A stretch of DNA of 64,000 bases, from the NCBI RefSeq assembly GCF_963082655.1, contig NC_081553.1, positions 23,002,697 to 23,066,696 on the forward strand, in the 5' to 3' direction. The translations under genes and the position numbers were made by a program. Source of the stretch: Stomoxys calcitrans. Lineage: Eukaryota > Arthropoda > Insecta > Diptera > Muscidae. Shown here one piece after another: positions 45,393 through 56,948 of this stretch. Below the pieces are notes generated by a model. It ran no database searches and was not told the DNA's origin. It worked only from the letters and a program-made list of their open reading frames with translations. Every line of letters starts with the position of its first letter. The stretch's first letter is position 1.

Positions 45393-46975
45393 TACCCTAC
45401 ACCACTACTGTGGTACAGGATATTATAATTTAGTGAAATAGTTTGTAACCCCCAAATGGAAGAGAGAAAGGCCCATTGATAAGTATACCGATCGATCTAG
45501 AATCACTTTCTGTTTCGATTTAGCTATGTCTGTCTGTCTGCCTGTCTGTCCGTCTGTCTGTCCGTCCGTCTGTTAATTTGTGTACAAACTACAGGTCGCA
45601 ATTTTCATCCGATCGTCTTCAAATTTGGTATGATCATGTCTTTCGGCCTAGAGACGAAGCCTATTGGAATTGGAAAAAATCAGATCAGATTTGGATATAG
45701 CTCCCATATATATGTTCGTCCGATTTGCACAAATAATGCAATAAAATGGTCATTTGTTAACCGATTCTCTCGAAATTTGGTAAGAAGGATTTTCTTATGA
45801 CTATCGACATTATTGGTGACTTTCATAAAAATCGGTTCAGATTTAGATATAGCTCTCATGTATATATATAGCCCGATTTTCACTCCTAGAGCCATTGCAA
45901 GCGCATTTATTGACCAATCTTGACAAAGTTTTGTACAACACCTTCCTCGATGATTACCACAATATCTGAGAAGTTTGCTTGAAATCGGTTCAGATTTGGA
46001 TATAGCTCCCATATATATGTTCGTCCGATTTGCAGTAATACATCAATAAAATGGTCATTTGTTAACCGATTCTCTCAAAATTTGGCAGGAAGGATTTGCT
46101 TATGACTCACTTATGACTTATTGGTGACTTTCATAGAAATCGGTTCAGATTTAGATATAGCTGTCATATATGTATATTGCTAGATTTTCACACCAAGGGC
46201 CACTGCAAGCGCATTGTTTGACCAATCTTGCCAAAATTTTGCACAACGCTTTCCTCGACGACTACCACATTATCTGAGAAGTTTGCTTGAAATCGGTTCA
46301 GATTTGGATATAGCTCCCATATATATGTTCGTCCGATTTGCAGTAATAATGCAGTAAAAAGGTAATTTGTTAACCGATTCTCTCTAAATTTGTTAGGAAG
46401 GATTTTTTTATGACTGTCGACATTATTGGTGAATTTCGTAGAAATCGGTTCACATTCAGATAAAGCTCTCATGTATATATAGCCCGATTTTCACTCCTAG
46501 AGCCATTGCAAGCGCATTTATTGACCAATCTTTCCAAAATTTTGTACAACACCTTCCACCACCATACACCACCACAATATCTGAGAAGTTTGCTTGAAAT
46601 CGGTTCAGATTTGGATATAGCTCCCATGTATATGTTCGTCCAATTTGCACACATAATGCAATAAAATGGTCATTTATTAACCGATTCTATCGAAATTGGG
46701 CAGAAAGGATTTGTTTATGACTCTCGACATTATTGGTGACTTTCATAGCAATCGGTTCAGATTTAGATATAGTTGTCATATATGTATATAGCCCGATTTT
46801 CACTCCTAGAGCCATTGCAAGCGTATTTATTGACCAATCTTGCACAACGCTTTCCTCGACGATTACCACAATATCTGAGAAGTTTTCTCGAAATCAGTTT
46901 AGAATTAGATATAGCTCCCATATATATATGTTTATCAGATTTTGGGTAATTTGCCAAAATGTTGTTCTCATACTT
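45393..46975 (-). repeat. type D element: tail plus four ~306-bp higher-order modules
   Basis: The second tail, TATACCCTACACCACTACTGTGGTAC, is followed by a GTCY tract at 45528-45573. GTTCGTCCGATTTGCA or close variants recur at 45714, 46019, 46327 and 46634 (305-308 bp). Each 306-bp unit has two half-units of about 153 bp, one with TAGATATAGCTCTCATGTATATA and one with TGGATATAGCTCCCATATATATG. The head is absent. The frames 'MGAISKSEPIS..' are module translations. Confidence 0.75.
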
Positions 46976-48584
46976 CTATAGTAACCCTTTGTATAAGTAG
47001 TTGTTTTCCCCTTTTTTATCCTTACAACCAAAAAAAAGAAAAGCAAAAAAACGAAAAAAAATCGCTGCGTAATAAGCATGAGTGACAATGCTTGTGTTTA
47101 TAAAGTGATAAGCCTGAGTAAGCAGTATTAAGCAAATGTGATTCGAAATGATAACAGCAATAAGCAACCAACCACATACACCTTTAGCCACTGGGGAGAA
47201 AACCACAAAAGTACTACAGACTGGTAACACCCACTTCATTGTTAGATAAAAACCCACAAACACACACACACACACACACACACAGCCACAAGAACATAAC
47301 CAAAAATCCAAAACAAGCAATCTGACACTTCCCCTTGAAAAAAAAAACAAATTCTACTTAAAACAGAGCCTTGGGAATGTAACTTTAGTTTCAATTGTGT
47401 GAGAATTTAGGTATGTCTTTGAAGTGGCCTTCATTTAATTCACCTTACCCTTCTCCAAAAACAAAAAAATTAATAAATCCCCATTATAATCTCTTGCCAG
47501 ACATTAAACATTTAAGCAGCCATTTGCTTTTATCACTTGTAATTTTTTTTTTTGTTTTCATATCAACAAATATGAAAATATTTTCCTTTATTTTAAATGA
47601 CTTTTCAAAGTAACTTCGGGCATTTCCCAACTGTTTGCCATTTGCAGCATTGCCTCACTCTCTCTCTCTTTCTCTCTTGAGTTGTGGGCCAAATTGATAC
47701 ACCAGCAACAAATTCATGGTAGTGTAGCAACTCTTAACCCTGGCTTTAGTTGGTCACTCACTTTGTTGGTGGTCGGCCATGTTGACCTGCATTAGGTAAA
47801 ACTTTTCTCAATGGCTTGAGTTCGAGTTTTTCTAGCATTTGGCAAATTTAGGCTAAGTGGCAAAATCAGTTGCCTTACCAAGAGGGGCATGGTATATAGG
47901 GGCGGCGTGGGGGGCACCAGGTACAAAGCTATTTGCAATTCAGGCATAAAAACAAGCACTTTCAAGTGCAAGATATTCATGCCAACTCAATTGGAATTGT
48001 TGAAGTTTGCCTGATGTTGGTGTTTTTTTCCCCACTTTGGGCCTTTTTTTCAAATCCCCGCACTCCATATTCACCCTTTATGGCCCATTGAAGATCCATA
48101 AATGCAAAGTGGATGTTCATTAAGTTCTAACAGAAAATGGGGTCAACTTTGTGTGCAGCAATCATGTGTGGGTTACATGAGAAAATTGCCTGACCCCATT
48201 TTTCACCATCACCATCACCATCACCTATACCTATGCATGCTCGATTACCTCATTTGCCATCACAATGACCATAAACAAAAATTTCGAAAAAAAACGTGTC
48301 TACTTGAAATACTTGATTGGAGGAAAATTGCTTAATTACATGAAACTAAGTCACTTAGGGGGCAGCTCAAGTAAACGAGTAGTAAACTCATTTTGCCAGT
48401 TAGAAAATTAGCAAATTTTCCACAGGACAGCCAGCAAGACAAGTTGATGTGAGCGGTAATGGTGTTTCTACCTTTATCAAAAAGCAGAGCAAAGTTCATT
48501 GGTTGCATGTCGTCTTGTCACAAATTTAATTCAATTTAAAACAAATTAATTGGCAATGAAGCGTGTGATTAATATTTAAAGCCC

Positions 48585-48626
<42 letters not shown>

Positions 48627-49013
48627 AATGCAGACAACACTCATACGTACCCAGGCATACCAGGCGTACACTATTACAAAGAGTCTTAGGGAATGAATTA
48701 TGGGATTTTTTGCCTTAAGCTTTTTTTTGTTGGAAGGATTTTAATTAAATTTCGTAACATATGCTTTACCAATACTTAATGCCAAAATCATTATTACCAA
48801 TAGCTAGTTGGCAATTTTTAGCCAGACTAATTAAATTTTAATGATTTTAGTAAACTGTTTAAAAACAAAGGCTTGTGATATAAAAAAAGTTTTCAAATTA
48901 GTTTTCATTGAAAACTATTTTTTGTGTTATCAAAAGGTTCATATTTGGCCATATCAACCGCAATGCTAGGGATTAATTTAGATTTATTATACCCGATGCT
49001 AATTCAATTAAAA
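46976..49013. other. no gene seen; two CA microsatellites
   Basis: (CA)12 near 47260-47284 and (CA)17 near 48589-48622. CACCATCACCATCACC at 48206-48224 gives a spurious His run. Otherwise AT-rich, low-copy-looking sequence without coding signal. Confidence 0.45.
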
Positions 49014-51207
49014 ACCAGGTAAGAACGTGCTATGTTCGGCCGGGCCGAATCTTATATACCCTCCACCATGGATCGTATTTGTCGAGTGCTTCCGTGCGCG
49101 TTATCTCTTTTAAGGCAAACAAAGAATATTGAGTAAGAACTGTTATGCTATTGGAGCCATATCAAGTTATAGTCCGATTCGGACCATAAATGAATTGAAT
49201 GTTGAACCCTGCAGAAGTCATTGTGTAATATTTGGTTGCCCAAAAAGTAATTGCGGATTTTTCATATAGTCGGCGTTGACAAATTTTTTCACAGCTTGTG
49301 ACTCTGTAATTGCATTCTTTCTTCTGTCAGTTATCAGCTGTTACTTTTAGCTTGCTTTAGAAAAAAAGTGTAAAAAAGTATATTTGATTAAAGTTCAATC
49401 TAAGTTTTATTAAAAACGTATTTACTTTCTCTTAAAAAATCCGCAATTACTTTTTGGCCAACCCATTATTTCAGTTCATTCGGATAAGAATTGCGCCTTG
49501 TAGGGTCTCAAGAAGCAAAATCGGGAGAAAGGTTTATAGGGGAGCTGTATCAAGCTATTGATCGATTCAGACCATATAAGACACGTATGCTGAAGGTCAT
49601 GGGAGAAATCGTTGTACAAAATTTCAGCCAAATCGGATGAGAATTGCGCCCTCTAGAGGTTCAAGAAGTCAAGATACAAGATCGGTTTATATCACAGCTA
49701 TACCAAATTATGAACTGATTTAAATCAAACTTATCACAGATGTTGAAAGTGTTTCGAAAACACTACGTGCAAAATTTCAGTTAAATGGGACGAGAATTGC
49801 GCACTCTAGAGGCTCAAGAAGTCAAGACTAAAGATCGGTTTATATGGCAGCTATATCAAAACATGAACCGATTTGAACCATACTTCGCATAAATTTTGGA
49901 AGTGCCACCAAAACACTACGTGCAAAGTTTCAGTTAAATCGGACGAGAATTGCGCCCTCTATAGGCTCAAGAAGTCAAGACCCAAAATCGGTTTATATGG
50001 CAGCTATATCAAACCATAGACCGATTTAAACCATACATAATGTAGTTGTTGGAAGTGCAACTAAAACAATACATGCAAAATTTCAATAAAATCGGATAAG
50101 AATTGCGCTCTCTAGAGGCTCAAGAAGTCAAGACCCAAGATCGGTTTATATGGCAGCTATATCAAAACTTGGATCGATGAAAACCATACTAAACGTAGTT
50201 GTTGGAAGTGCTTTCAGGACACCACATGCAAAATTTTAATAAAATCGGATTGGAATTGCGCCCTCCAGAGGCTCAAGAAGTCAAGACCCCAGATCGGTTT
50301 ATATGACGGCTATATCAGGTTATGAACCGATTTAAACCATACTCAGCACAGTTGTTGAAAGTCGTTATAAAACACTTCATGCTAAATTTCAGCCAAATCG
50401 GATAAGAATTGCGCCCTGTAAAGGCTCAAGAAGTCAAGACCCTAGATCGGTTCGTATGACGGCTATATCAGGTTATGAACCGATTTAAACCATACTCAGC
50501 ACAGTTGTTGGAAGTCATAATAAAACACTTCGTGCAAAATTTCAGCCAAATCGAATAAGAATTGTGGCCTCTAGTGGCTCAAGAAGTCAAGATACAAGAT
50601 CGGTTTATATGACGGCTATATCAGGTTATGAACCGATTTTAACCATACTCAGCACAGTTGTTGGAAGTCATAATAAAACACTTCATGCAAAATTTCAGCC
50701 AAATCGGATAAGAATTGCGCCCTCTAGAGGCTCAAGAAGTCAAGACCCTAGATCGGTTCATATGACGGCTATATCAGGTTATGAACCGATTTAAACCAAA
50801 CTCATCACAGTTGTTGGAAGTCATAATAAAACACTTCATGCAAAATTTCAGCCAAATCGAATAAGAATTGTGCACTCTAGTGGGTCAAGAAGTCAAGATA
50901 CAAGATCGGTTTATATGGCAGCTATATCAAAACGTGGACCGATTTAGCCCATTTACAATTCCAACCGACCTACACTAATAAGAAGTAAATTTCAAGCGGC
51001 TAGCTTTACTCCTTCGGAAGTTAGCGTGCTTTCGACAAAAAGACGGACGGACGAACAGACGGACGGACGAACAGACGGACGTACATGGCTAGATCGACTA
51101 AAAATGTCATGACGACATATACTTCATGGGGTCTTAAACGAATATTTCGAGGAGTTACAAACAGAATGACTAAATTAGTATACCCCCATCCTATGGCGGT
51201 GGGTATA
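49014..51207 (+). mobile_element. complete type B DINE-1/mini-me-like element carrying a mariner MITE
   Basis: The head palindrome TTCGGCC/GGCCGAA lies at 49035-49049, with TATACCCTCCACCATGG. About ten type B modules follow (AAGATCGGTTTATATGGCAGCTATATCA, AATTGCGCCCTCTAGAGGCTCAAGAAGTCAAGA). A GACGGACGAACAGACG tract spans 51042-51080. The tail lacks most of the (TA)n and ends CCTATGGCGGTGGGTATA. A 236-bp MITE sits at 49231-49466. Another element abuts its right end. Confidence 0.75.
49231..49466 (+). mobile_element. mariner-derived MITE (236 bp)
   Basis: TA flanks lie at 49229-49230 and 49467-49468. The left part (to about 49369, ending AAAAAAAGTG) matches the 5' end and untranslated region of the mariner at 38124-39391. 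The right part (from TTTGATTAAAGTTCA) matches its 3' end. All transposase coding sequence is deleted. The inverted ends contain CCAAAAAGTAATTGCGGATT. Confidence 0.9.
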
Positions 51208-51209
51208 GG

Positions 51210-51974
51210 AACAAGTAAAAGCATGTTAAGTTCGGCCGGGCCGAATCTTGGGAACCCACCACCATGGATTCTGCTAAAATATGGAAGCTATATCTGATTA
51301 TAGACCTATTTAAACAGTACTTCGCACAGTCATAACAGAACACCATACGCAAAATTTCATCCAAATCGGATAAAAGGCGCTGCTTCTAAGGGCTCAAGAT
51401 GTCAAATGGGAAGCACAGTTTAAAAGGAAGCTTCATCAGGTTCCTCACCGATTTAGACCCTACTTGGCACATTTGTTGAGAGTCAGAACACAGAACACTA
51501 TGTGCAAAATTTCAGCTAAATCGAACAAAAAGTGCGGCTTCCAGGGCTCAAGAACTCAAATCGGAAGATCGGTTTATTTGGGAGCTATATCAGGTTCCTG
51601 TCCTATTAGGACCGTACTCAGCACAGTTATTGGAAGTTACAAAAAATTTGGTTTCCAGGAGCTCAAGAACTCAAATCGGGAGATCGATTTATATGGAAGC
51701 TATATCCAAATCTTAACCGATATGACTCATTTGCAACTCCCATCGACCTATATCAATATTATATTTCTGTGCAAAATTTCAAGCGGCTAGCTCTGCGTGT
51801 TCGACAGCTATCGGGATTTTGACAGACGCAGGGACAGACGGAGATTGCTAGATCGACTCAGGATGTCGAGACGTTCAAGAACATATATACTTTATGGGGT
51901 CCCAGATCAATATTTCGAGGTATTACAAACGGAACGACTTGATTAGTATACCACCATGCTATGGTGGTGGTGTA
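51210..51974 (+). mobile_element. short complete type B-like DINE-1/mini-me-like element
   Basis: AACAAGTAAAAGCATG and the head palindrome at 51231-51245 are followed by ACCCACCACCATGG and about four diverged modules. A short ACAGACGCAGGGACAGACGG tract, GAACATATATACTTTATGGGG and the tail ACCACCATGCTATGGTGGTGGTGTA complete it. It begins two bases after the preceding element ends. Confidence 0.7.
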
Positions 51975-52116
51975 CTGAACAGTAATCGAAATATAGACAA
52001 AATTTGAAGGCTATCGTGCGTTACTCACAGCACTATCAGCCAAAAGGGTCTTTCATTAAGTAAATAGCCGTTAAAGGATTTTAATATACCCGAGTTTGGG
52101 AATAGTATGGATCTTG

Positions 52117-52500
52117 GAGGCCACCGTAGCGCAGAGGATAGCATGTCCGCCTACTACGATGAACGCCTGGGTTCGAATCCTAGCTACAACATCAGAAAAT
52201 ATTTGTTTCAATGGTTGTTGTTGTTGTAGCAGCGTGTTGTACACTGAGGCGGCAGCCCTTGGCGATGAAAGACTCCATCGGGCCAATCTGGTATGTACAA
52301 CTGGCTGCCATGGGGTTGTTTCAATGGTGGTTATCCCCTGCTAATGCTAGCGACATTAGGAGGGGACATCGCACTGCCGAGCCCCGTTCGGACCCGGAGA
52401 AGGCTACTTATCATTGAGTTTAAACTTGTATAGCACTCATTGATATATGAGATGTTTGCTCCTGTCCCTTAAAGGAATGTTTATGGGCGTCTTTGCATTT
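52117..52500 (+). mobile_element. tRNA-derived SINE with a nested insertion
   Basis: The head is GGCCACCGTAGCGCAGAGG, with box B GGTTCGAATCC (52171-52181). The SINE body is split by a ~100-bp insertion at 52216-52315. It resumes with GGTTATCCCCTGCTAATGCTAGCG and ends near 'tttatgggcgtctttgcattt'. Confidence 0.8.
52216..52315 (+). mobile_element. short (~100 bp) insertion inside the SINE, 13-bp target duplication
   Basis: TTGTTTCAATGGT occurs at 52203-52215 and 52316-52328. The insert starts with GTT repeats and contains GGCGGCAGCCCTTGGCGATG and CAACTGGCTGCCATGG. It is non-coding; the family is not identified, possibly a second small SINE. Confidence 0.7.
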
Positions 52501-53849
52501 GCATGGCTCTTTAAGGCCTGTAGTCACAATAACGTATCTGCACTCCTTTGTATTGCTCCCAATAAAGTCACTTATCGTCTCCGACATCTCAAGGCGCATA
52601 CCTTCTACAGTTTCTCTTTTCCCCAAGGCACATCTTTCAGGCCTATAAAAATTGACTGCAAAAAGATAACCTCCTTAAAACCAGAAAAAACTTCAAATAT
52701 GTTATAACGCATTTACCGGCTGTTTGGCCAACAAAAAAACCAAAGGAATATAAAGACAAGTTACAACCTTGAAGTTGCCATAAATCAAGGTATTTGTAAT
52801 TAAATTGTTCCATGGCATTCTTTAATGTGTCTTGTTCGCCAACAACGAAACCAAAGGACACGCATATAACCCATACGAAATTTTGTTGTTTTTTTGTTGT
52901 TGTTATTTTTTTGCCTTTATGTCAACTGTTTTATGTGACAACCGATTTCTTCTCACATACATTTTTCAATCTCAAATAATCTCGTTGGTGATGATGGTGA
53001 TGCTCACTGGTACCCTTGACTGCCTTACAGCCTGCTTGGTTAAACTATGGAGCAAAGAAAGTGCAGGATTGCCAAAAACAACAGCAATAACGATGAGAAA
53101 AAAACAAAAACATGAAACCACCGAAATCATGATTTTTACAGATGTCAGAGGCACCCATTACGGTTTGTAATCCATGGCAGCAGCAGCAGCAGCAATGTTA
53201 CCAAATCACATATCGGTCATGGTGACAGTGTCCCAGCTGGTTGTAAAGCTGCATGCAGGAACTGGGGTAGGGGGGGAGGCTAAAAAAAAGAGAGTGTGAC
53301 ATACAGCAGACCAGCAGCCAACAAACAACAATCACCAAAGCAGGCATGACTGGTTTGTTGGCAGCAGAATGCTTTGCTTCCCAATGGTGTTATTCGAGGT
53401 TTTTGCGTTGCCGTTGCGTTTTTTTTTTTATTGCCTTTAATATTAATAATATAAATTTAAATATCATGACATCGTTCGTATGTTGTAGCTGGATGAGATT
53501 ACAAGAGTTCCGTCTTGCATTGGTGTGTGTGTGTGTAAGTGTGTGTTTGAGAGTGTGTGCGCGAATGTGATTGTATGCAAGTAATCTTATATGTCCATAC
53601 ATGGTAATATTTATTTATACGCTTTAATACTAACAGTTATAAAGGGTACTAAAAGTTGGTCGATGTGTTGGTAACACAGGAGAGGAAGAGAGAGGAAGCC
53701 ACAATTCTTTATATTCTCTGGGGGAAAAGTAGAATCAAAAAACAAAATTTCGAAAATTTTATAAAAATATCCAAAATTTCCCAAATTGTTGTAATATGTT
53801 AGAAAAATGCTACTGTTAAGCATATAGTGCATACATTAGACTGTCCCAC
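52501..53849. other. no gene seen
   Basis: Short (CAG)5 near 53178-53193 and (GT)7 near 53523-53536. A motif with CTGTTTGGCCAACAAAAAAACCAAAGG near 52713 recurs loosely near 52830 (GTTCGCCAACAACGAAACCAAAGG). No coding signal that I can support. Confidence 0.4.
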
Positions 53850-54308
53850 ATCAAAAACCAGAAAAGGTTAAGTTCGAAGATGGGTTATATCGGATCGAAC
53901 ATATAGACCGATCCTTCGATTTAGGGTCTTAGGCCCATAAAAGCCATATTTATTAATCGATTTTGCTGATATTTGGGACAGTGAGTTAGGCCCTTCGACA
54001 TCCTCCTTCTATTTGGCCTAGATCGGTTCAGATTTGGATATAGCTGCCATATAAACCGATCTCTCGATTTAAGGTCTTGCGCCCATAAAAGGCACATTTA
54101 TTGTCCGATTTTGTTAAAATTTGGGACAGTGAGTTGTGTTAAACCCTTCAATGTCCTCCTTTAATTTGGCGTAGATCGGTCCAGATTTGGATATAGCTGC
54201 CATATAGACCAATCTCTCGATTTAAAGTTTTGGGCCCATAAAAGGCGCATTTATTGTCCGATGTCGCCGAAATTTGGGACAGTGAGTTAAGTTAAGCCTC
54301 TCGATATA
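53850..54308 (-). repeat. type A module block without head or tail
   Basis: About three reversed type A modules (TTAGGCCCATAAAAGCC, GATATAGCTGCCATATAAACCGATCTCTCG). They end at 54308, where a different 99-bp tandem duplication begins shortly after. Confidence 0.65.
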
Positions 54309-54350
54309 CTTCTGCAATATGCCAATATGAAATAACTCCATAGTCATACC

Positions 54351-54548
54351 AGTCTGCTCAAGGGGGTCATGACCGATTTGCAGTTTGATTACCTTAGGGA
54401 AGACATTGCAGACGGTAGGAGCCATATACTGAAATATATTGGTACCTACAGTCTGCTCAACGGGGTCTTGGCCGATTTGCAGTCTGATTACCTTAAGGAA
54501 GACATTGCGGACGGTAGGAGCCATATACTGAAATATATTGGTACCTGC
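54351..54548. repeat. two-copy 99-bp tandem duplication
   Basis: AGTCTGCTCAA..GGTC..GCCGATTTGCAG through GAAATATATTGGTACCT occurs at 54351 and again at 54450 with only a few differences. 99 bp is 33 codons, so frames stay open on both strands across both copies. The source is unknown. Confidence 0.85.
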
Positions 54549-54758
54549 CTTGGTCACATCAGATAGGTATCAGCCATGTGCTGCCGCAGAAGAGATTGCT
54601 AAAGTTTGAAGATTATAATTATAGCCTTTACAACAACTGAGGGACAGGATCTTATAACATGGAGAATTTGTTTGTAACGTATCGAAGAAAGAAAAGAGAT
54701 GCCCCTAGAAAAGTCCACTGATGAACTCCGAAAGTAGTCCTTAGGGAAGAAGGGAAGT

Positions 54759-55211
54759 ACTTCTGTCTGTCTGACCTTCTTTCTGTCTGTCTGTCTCTCT
54801 TTCGGTCTTTCTGTCTGTCTCTCTGTTGGTCCTTCTGTCCATCATCCTGCCTATCCTTCTGTCTGTTCTTTTGTGTGTCTTTCTGCCCTTCTGTTGAACT
54901 GTCTTTCTGTCCACCGCTTGTCTGCCTGCATTTTTTATCTTTTCTTCTGTCTATCTATCCATCCGTCCGTCTGCTTATCTATCCCTCTATTTGGGCATAT
55001 TTCTGTCTACCTGGCTTGCCGTATGTCTGTCTTTCTGTCTGTGTTTCCGTCTCTCTTTTTCTCTGTCTTTCTATCCATCTCTCCGTCTATCCATCTCTCT
55101 GCCCTTCTGTTGAACTGTCTTTCTGTCCGCCGTTTGTCTGCCTGTATATTTGTCTTTTCTTCTGTCTGTCTACCTGACGTATCTTTCTGCCCGTATTTCT
55201 GTCCGTCTTTT
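54759..55211. repeat. strand-asymmetric pyrimidine tract (CTGT/CTTT/CCGT mixture)
   Basis: Nearly all T and C with G in TCTGTC/TCCGTC words. A longer word (TGCCCTTCTGTTGAACTGTC) occurs at 54884 and 55100, so the tract contains a 216-bp duplication. It ends at the tail of the next dispersed element. The 'CLSV' frames are not genes. Confidence 0.8.
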
Positions 55212-56053
55212 TATACCCTCCACAATCGGATGGGGGGTATACTAATTTCGTCATTCTGTTTGTAACTACTCGAAATATTCGCCTGAGACCCCATAAAGTA
55301 TATATATTCTATATATTCTTGATCGTCGTGACATTTTATGTCGATCTAGCCATGTCCGTCCGTCTGTCCGTCCGTCCGCCCGTCTGTCTGTCGAAAGCGC
55401 GCTAACTTCCGAAGGAGTAAAGCTAGCCGCTTGAAATTTTGCACAAATACTTCTTATTAGTGTAGGTCGGTTGGTATTGTAAATGGGCAATTACGGTTCA
55501 TGTTTTGATATAGCAGTCATATAAACCGATCTTGGATCTTGACTTCTTGAGCCTCTAGAGTGCGCAATTCTTATCCGATTGGAATGAAATTTCGCACGAC
55601 GTGTTTTGTTATGATATCCAACAACTGTGCCAAGTATAGTTCAAATCGGTTCATAACCTGATATAGCTGCCATATAAACCGATCTTGGGTCTTGACTTCT
55701 TGAGCCTCTAGAGCGCGCAATTCTTATCCGATATGCCTAAATTTGTACGACGGATCCTCTTATGACCATCAACATACGTGTTTATTATGATCTGAATCGG
55801 TCTATAGCCTGATACAGCTCCCATATGAATCGATCTCTCTATTTTACTTCTTGAGCCCCCAAAGGACGCAATTCTTATTCGAATTGGCTGACATTTTACA
55901 CAGGTCTCCAACATATAATTTAATTGTTGGACCACAGGACCATATCCTGATATCGCTCTAATAGCAGAGCAAATCTTTTCTTATATCCTGTTTTGCCTAA
56001 GAAGAGATGCCGGGAAAAGAACTCGAGAAATGCGATCCATGGTGGAGGGTATA
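55212..56053 (-). repeat. type B DINE-1/mini-me-like element, tail-first, head truncated
   Basis: It shows TATACCCTCCACAATCGG...GGGGTATAC, then (TA)n, TTCTTGATCGTCGTGACATTTTATGTCGATCTAGCCATG (55319-55354) and (GTCCGTCTGTCC)n. Type B modules follow, to CATGGTGGAGGGTATAT at 56039-56053. The head palindrome is replaced by a pyrimidine tract. Confidence 0.75.
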
Positions 56054-56525
56054 TTATCGTCTGTCTTTCTGTCCATCTCTCCATTTGTCTTTCTCTCTGC
56101 CTTTCTGTTAATCTGTCTTTCTGTCTGTCATTCTTCCTCTCGATCTTTCTGTCTGTGTTTTTGTCAGTCTGTCTGCCTGTCTTTCAATCCGTGTGCATGC
56201 TTGTCTATCCATCTATTGGCTGTCTGTCTGTCAGTCTATCTATCTGTCTTGCCGTATGTCTGTCTTTCTGTCTGTCTTTATTTCTGTTTCTCTGTTTTTC
56301 TGTCTGTCTTTCTTTGTGTCGTTCTGTCTGCCATTCTGTGTGTCATTCTGTCTGTCTATCTTTCTGTCTGTCTGTCTTTTTGTATTTTCTTCTGTCTGTC
56401 TTTCCAAACGTCTATCTGCTTTTCTGTCCCCCAGTCTTGCCGTCTGTCTGTTCACTTGTTTTGCCATCCGTCTCTCCGTCCTACCGCATGTCCATCTATT
56501 TGCCAGTCTGTCTATCTATCTGAAT
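56054..56525. repeat. second pyrimidine tract
   Basis: TCTGTCTTTCTGTC-type degenerate repeat, same composition as 54759-55211, starting exactly where the preceding element lost its head. Confidence 0.8.
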
Positions 56526-56618
56526 GTTGATTCCACTGTGCAGAATTGTACATCGACATCTCCCTCGTCGTATGAGGGATGATTGCAGCATCTTCCAGGC
56601 AGGAAATGTTGCAATGCT

Positions 56619-56935
56619 ACTAAATTTTTTCCCCACAAAAATTCCATTAAGGAACACGGGATACTTCTCTCATATCAACGAGTGCAGTCCGATTAAAGGT
56701 TATGTTTAATTATAAGGGCCTCCTTTTTCATGCCTAATCCGAATGTAATGCCGCATAGCAACACCACTTGGTAGAGAAGTTTTACCATGACAGTATACCT
56801 CACAACTATGAGGGAATAACCAACACTAAAGGGATAACCAATGCTGAAAAGTTTTCTGATGTTCACGCCGGGATTTGAACCCAGGTGTTCGGTGTCACAG
56901 ACAGACATGCTAATCTCTGCGCCACGGTGGCCTCC
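56619..56935 (-). mobile_element. tRNA-derived SINE with 13-bp target duplication
   Basis: ATGTTGCAATGCT lies at 56606-56618 and 56936-56948. On the minus strand the head reads GGCCACCGTGGCGCAGAGATTAGCATG, with box B GGTTCAAATCC, and the body is as in the other copies. The 3' end contains GGAATTTTTGTGGGG. Confidence 0.9.
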
Positions 56936-56948
56936 ATGTTGCAATGCT

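Noticed and set aside
48102..48335. His-run frame
   Set aside because: The run comes from a short CAC/ATC microsatellite; the flanks look non-coding.
52130..52190. Possible functional tRNA genes at the SINE heads (also 22450, 32195 and 56880)
   Set aside because: They match internal promoter boxes but cannot fold into complete tRNAs with acceptor stems, and each is followed by the same SINE body.
54873..56582. Cys/Leu/Ser-rich hydrophobic frames ('CLSVCLS')
   Set aside because: They come from pyrimidine tracts of TCTGTC words; all forward frames are similarly biased.
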